Below are positions 59,601 to 64,000 of a stretch of DNA of 64,000 nucleotides, in pieces. The translations under genes and the position numbers were made by a program. Under the pieces are notes generated by a model that was given only the letters and a program-made list of their open reading frames with translations, ran no database searches and was not told the origin of the DNA. Each line of letters opens with the position of its first letter. Positions within the stretch are counted from its first letter, which is position 1. The DNA is from Aphanomyces cochlioides (taxonomy: Eukaryota; Oomycota; Saprolegniomycetes; Saprolegniales; Verrucalvaceae): positions 1,839,444-1,903,443 of the forward strand of contig JAHQRK010000016.1 of assembly GCA_019828595.1 (NCBI GenBank). Direction: 5' to 3'.

Positions 59601-62600
59601 GGCGTTTGTATGTAAAAATGACTCATTTTTGTACTTGGAATTTGTATATAAAAATTACTCTTTTTTTGACTTGGCGTTTGTCCTTCAAAATTACTCTCGT
59701 ACTTACGTGTTGCGTTAGAGCTTTAAGTAATAGATCACATTGTTTAATATCGCTTATTGAACTCGTACATCCAATGAGTTGAAACTTTGATACTGGGTAA
59801 TACACCTGCTAAGTATTCATGCAACACCCCTTAAGTGATTCATGATACTCGCCGTAGGCCCACTATCAACAGTGGTACTCCATCAAAAAAAGTAGCACCA
59901 TCAGTTGCAATAGTGGTAACCAACGTTACACATTGTCCCCTTACTGTAAAAAGTTGAACTATGGGGAGAGGATTTACTCGTCCAAAGTCAATATGAAAAT
60001 ACAGTAAAAACACACGTTTTAGCTGTCCCTGGCTGCTCTATGAAAATGTCCGGTATTTCGAGCCAAAAAGGCCCTACTTCGTAACATTCGCATATCGCGT
60101 CGGAATTCGCCTTTCGGAGTCCAAGCCTCTGGCCAGAGTATGGCTTAAAGTGGCAGAAAGGGCTCGTCACCCTACTACACAGTGTGTTGACCGCTTATTC
60201 AGCGGCCTTTTCTGCCCGAGTGAAGCTATCCTAAGACATGCATCTCACCTTGCATCGTGCCATTCATCTCATCTTTGGCAGGTATTATTTTAAATAGTAG
60301 GACAATATTTTCATTTTGTATGTGGAATTGTTTGATTATTAATATTATCGACAACTGGCACGTCCAGCAACATGGGTTACATCGTGACAAAACATGACAC
60401 CAAGTATTGAGCAACACACCAACGAATTGACAACATCACACCAAATGGATATTTGCCATGGATATCATCGGGCAATACAACCTTGAGTGGTCAAATTAGT
60501 TGATGTTGGTTGGAAGTGCTGACTATTACGAACGAACTTGTCTCAAATTACTCTTTTTTTGACTTGGCGTTTGTATGTAAAAAATACTCATTTTTGTACT
60601 TGGAATTTGTATATAAAAATTACTCTTTTTTTGACTTGGCGTTTGTCCTTCAAAATTACTCTCGTATTTACGTGTTGCGTTAGAGCTTTAAGTAATAGAT
60701 CACATTGTTTAATATCGCTTATTGAACTCGTACATCCAATGAGTTGAAACTTTGATACTGGGTAATACACCTGCTAAGTATTCATGCAACACCCCTTAAG
60801 TGATTCATGATACTCGCCGTAGGCCCACTATCAACAGTGGTACTCCATCAAAAAAAGTAGCACCATCAGTTGCAATAGTGGTAACCAACGTTACACATTG
60901 TCCCCTTACTGTAAAAAGTTGAACTATGGGGAGAGGATTTACTCGTCCAAAGTCAATATGAAAATACAGTAAAAACACACGTTTTAGCTGTCCCTGGCTG
61001 CTCTATGAAAATGTCCGGTATTTCGAGCCAAAAAGGCCCTACTTCGTAACATTCGCATATCGCGTCGGAATTCGCCTTTCGGAGTCCAAGCCTCTGGCCA
61101 GAGTATGGCTTAAAGTGGCAGAAAGGGCTCGTCACCCTACTACACAGTGTGTTGACCGCTTATTCAGCGGCCTTTTCTGCCCGAGTGAAGCTATCCTAAG
61201 ACATGCATCTCACCTTGCATCGTGCCATTCATCTCATCTTTGGCAGGTATTATTTTAAATAGTAGGACAATATTTTCATTTTGTATGTGGAATTGTTTGA
61301 TTATTAATATTATCGACAACTGGCACGTCCAGCAACATGGGTTACATCGTGACAAAACATGACACCAAGTATTGAGCAACACACCAAAGAATTGACAACA
61401 TCACACCAAATGGATATTTGCCATGGATATCATCGGGCAATACAACCTTGAGTGGTCAAATTAGTTGATGTTGGTTGGAAGTGCTGACTATTACGAACGA
61501 ACTTGTCTCAAATTACTCTTTTTTTGACTTGGCGTTTGTATGTAAAAAATACTCATTTTTGTACTTGGAATTTGTATATAAAAATTACTCTTTTTTTGAC
61601 TTGGCGTTTGTCCTTCAAAATTACTCTCGTATTTACGTGTTGCGTTAGAGCTTTAAGTAATAGATCACATTGTTTAATATCGCTTATTGAACTCGTACAT
61701 CCAATGAGTTGAAACTTTGATACTGGGTAATACACCTGCTAAGTATTCATGCAACACCCCTTAAGTGATTCATGATACTCGCCGTAGGCCCACTATCAAC
61801 AGTGGTACTCCATCAAAAAAAGTAGCACCATCAGTTGCAATAGTGGTAACCAACGTTACACATTGTCCCCTTACTGTAAAAAGTTGAACTATGGGGAGAG
61901 GATTTACTCGTCCAAAGTCAATATGAAAATACAGTAAAAACACACGTTTTAGCTGTCCCTGGCTGCTCTATGAAAATGTCCGGTATTTCGAGCCAAAAAG
62001 GCCCTACTTCGTAACATTCGCATATCGCGTCGGAATTCGCCTTTCGGAGTCCAAGCCTCTGGCCAGAGTATGGCTTAAAGTGGCAGAAAGGGCTCGTCAC
62101 CCTACTACACAGTGTGTTGACCGCTTATTCAGCGGCCTTTTCTGCCCGAGTGAAGCTATCCTAAGACATGCATCTCACCTTGCATCGTGCCATTCATCTC
62201 ATCTTTGGCAGGTATTATTTTAAATAGTAGGACAATATTTTCATTTTGTATGTGGAATTGTTTGATTATTAATATTATCGACAACTGGCACGTCCAGCAA
62301 CATGGGTTACATCGTGACAAAACATGACACCAAGTATTGAGCAACACACCAAAGAATTGACAACATCACACCAAATGGATATTTGCCATGGATATCATCG
62401 GGCAATACAACCTTGAGTGGTCAAATTAGTTGATGTTGGTTGGAAGTGCTGACTATTACGAACGAACTTGTCTCAAATTACTCTTTTTTTGACTTGGCGT
62501 TTGTATGTAAAAAATACTCATTTTTGTACTTGGAATTTGTATATAAAAATTACTCTTTTTTTGACTTGGCGTTTGTCCTTCAAAATTACTCTCGTATTTA

Positions 62601-64000
62601 CGTGTTGCGTTAGAGCTTTAAGTAATAGATCACATTGTTTAATATCGCTTATTGAACTCGTACATCCAATGAGTTGAAACTTTGATACTGGGTAATACAC
62701 CTGCTAAGTATTCATGCAACACCCCTTAAGTGATTCATGATACTCGCCGTAGGCCCACTATCAACAGTGGTACTCCATCAAAAAAAGTAGCACCATCAGT
62801 TGCAATAGTGGTAACCAACGTTACACATTGTCCCCTTACTGTAAAAAGTTGAACTATGGGGAGAGGATTTACTCGTCCAAAGTCAATATGAAAATACAGT
62901 AAAAACACACGTTTTAGCTGTCCCTGGCTGCTCTATGAAAATGTCCGGTATTTCGAGCCAAAAAGGCCCTACTTCGTAACATTCGCATATCGCGTCGGAA
63001 TTCGCCTTTCGGAGTCCAAGCCTCTGGCCAGAGTATGGCTTAAAGTGGCAGAAAGGGCTCGTCACCCTACTACACAGTGTGTTGACCGCTTATTCAGCGG
63101 CCTTTTCTGCCCGAGTGAAGCTATCCTAAGACATGCATCTCACCTTGCATCGTGCCATTCATCTCATCTTTGGCAGGTATTATTTTAAATAGTAGGACAA
63201 TATTTTCATTTTGTATGTGGAATTGTTTGATTATTAATATTATCGACAACTGGCACGTCCAGCAACATGGGTTACATCGTGACAAAACATGACACCAAGT
63301 ATTGAGCAACACACCAACGAATTGACAACATCACACCAAATGGATATTTGCCATGGATATCATCTGTATATAAAAATTACTCTTTTTTTGACTTGGCGTT
63401 TGTCCTTCAAATTACTCCTAAACTTACGTGTTGCGTTAGAGCTTTAAAAGTAATAGATCACATTGTTTAATATCGCTTATTGAACTCGTATCCAATGAGT
63501 TGAAACTTGATACTGGGTAATACACCTGCTAAGTATTCATGCAACACCCCTTAGCGATTCATTACAGCCGCCGAGGCTGACTATCAACAGTGGTACTCCA
63601 TCAAAAAAAGTAGCACCATCAGTTGCAATAGTGGTAACCAACGTTACACATTGTCCCCTTACTGTAAAAAGTTGAACTATGGGGAGAGGATTACTCGTCC
63701 AAAGTCAATATGAAAATACAGTAAAAACACACGTTTTAGCTGTCCCTGGCTGCTGGACGAAAATGTCCGGTATTTAAGTACGAAAAAAGGCCCTACTGGA
63801 ACATTCGCATATCGCGTCGGAATTCGCCTTTCGGAGTCCAAGCCTCTGGCCAGAGTATGGCTTAAAGTGGCAGAAAGGGCTCGTCACCCTACTACACAGT
63901 GTGTTGACCGCTTATTCAGCGGCCTTTTCTGCCCGAGTGAAGCTATCCTGTAAGACATGCATCTCACCTTGCATCGTGCCATTCATCTCATCTTTGGCAG
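29670..64000. repeat. Tandem array of 36 approximately 1-kb units (element 2)
   Basis: Near-identical head-to-tail units. Approximate starts: 29670, 30652, 31634, 32615, 33580, 34545, 35510, 36492, 37456, 38421, 39385, 40350, 41315, 42283, 43248, 44230, 45195, 46177, 47158, 48123, 49105, 50087, 51051, 52016, 52982, 53947, 54912, 55877, 56841, 57806, 58770, 59735, 60700, 61665, 62630, 63458. Two subtypes differ by a 17-bp indel: long (982 bp) and short (965 bp). Long units are those starting at 29670, 30652, 31634, 35510, 43248, 45195, 46177, 48123 and 49105; the others are short, and everything from 50087 on is short. Small linked variants also occur (CGTATTTA/CGTACTTA, CGTCACC/CCTCACC, CTACACA/CTGCACA, AAAATGACTC/AAAAATACTC). 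Open frames inside units are short and have no recognisable product. Confidence 0.95.
62630..64000. repeat. Degenerate distal end of the array
   Basis: The unit starting at 62630 loses about 137 bp at 63364, where GGATATCAT jumps to CTGTATATAAAAATT. From about 63400 the sequence acquires many substitutions and indels absent elsewhere: GAACTCGTATCCAATG, TTAGCGATTCATTACAGCCG, GCTGGACGAAAATG, ATTTAAGTACG. The final unit (from about 63458) is cut by the window end. Either it is a true array edge escaping homogenisation, or it is lower-quality sequence near a contig end. Confidence 0.75.

Larger units (their letters stand above)
28868..64000 (-). mobile_element. Helitron element 2 with massively amplified 5' segment, runs off window
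   Basis: The 3' terminus (CTAG at 28868-28871, hairpin 28879-28896) is an exact repeat of that of element 1 and abuts the TC of element 1 with no intervening base. Upstream in element orientation, one copy of the 3' segment (28868-29669) is preceded by 36 tandem copies of the 5' segment, the last diverged and cut by the window end. The true 5' end and its host flank are not in the window. It may be one hugely expanded element or a satellite array seeded by a Helitron. Confidence 0.62.

Noticed and set aside
26100..63312. Recurring 60-69 codon open frames in every repeat unit on both strands
   Set aside because: They persist because the units are near-identical copies. No start context, domain or consistent conservation across the indel supports coding.
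25045..64000. rDNA intergenic spacer, telomeric or centromeric satellite
   Set aside because: No rRNA sequence and no telomere-type short repeats were seen. Proximity to the CENP-C gene says nothing about centromere function. Helitron ends are a more specific explanation.

Overview
The window looks like nuclear DNA of a compact, gene-dense eukaryote, most likely a stramenopile and probably an oomycete. That placement is an inference. It rests on many very short GT-AG introns (the ones I resolved are about 36-47 nt), intergenic gaps of a few hundred bases or less, and eukaryote-only genes. No ribosome-binding sites, operons or bacterial features are present.

Bases 1-22,300 are ordinary gene space. 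In order: a CENP-C homologue (-, 3' end cut by the window edge); an AT-rich MITE-like block and a 196-bp snap-back palindrome; ABCE1/Rli1 (+, 9 exons); a small disordered protein (+); a 12-exon, about 1,671-residue protein kinase with what looks like a degenerate dual-specificity phosphatase fold behind the kinase (-); a CARMIL-type PH/LRR protein (+); eIF3h (-); MRT4 (+); the RNase P/MRP subunit POP4 (-); BOP1/ERB1 (+); and a small two-helix membrane protein (-). ABCE1, eIF3h, MRT4, POP4 and BOP1 all act in ribosome production, translation initiation or ribosome recycling. eIF3h/MRT4 and POP4/BOP1 are head-to-head pairs sharing promoters of about 0.2 kb, as do the kinase and CARMIL genes.

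Bases 22,620-25,043 hold two nearly identical inverted copies of an FSP1/AIFM2-like oxidoreductase, about 1 kb each, separated by about 0.39 kb. They appear to differ by a single base in the coding part. Both lack a recognisable N-terminal FAD-binding segment.

Bases 25,045-64,000 (61% of the window) are a giant tandem repeat: 39 copies of a 965/982-bp unit plus two copies of an 802-bp 'leader'. Read on the minus strand, the leader ends in a GC-rich hairpin followed 7 nt later by CTAG and then T. Every unit begins with TCTATTACTTAAAGC; at the unit-unit joints I examined the base before it is A. These are the hallmarks of Helitron termini. I interpret the region as two head-to-tail non-autonomous Helitrons joined precisely CTAG|TC at 28,868/28,867. 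In both, the 5' segment has been amplified (3 copies in the first, at least 36 in the second) while the 3' segment stays single. No Rep/helicase is encoded here. This is the most unusual structure in the window.
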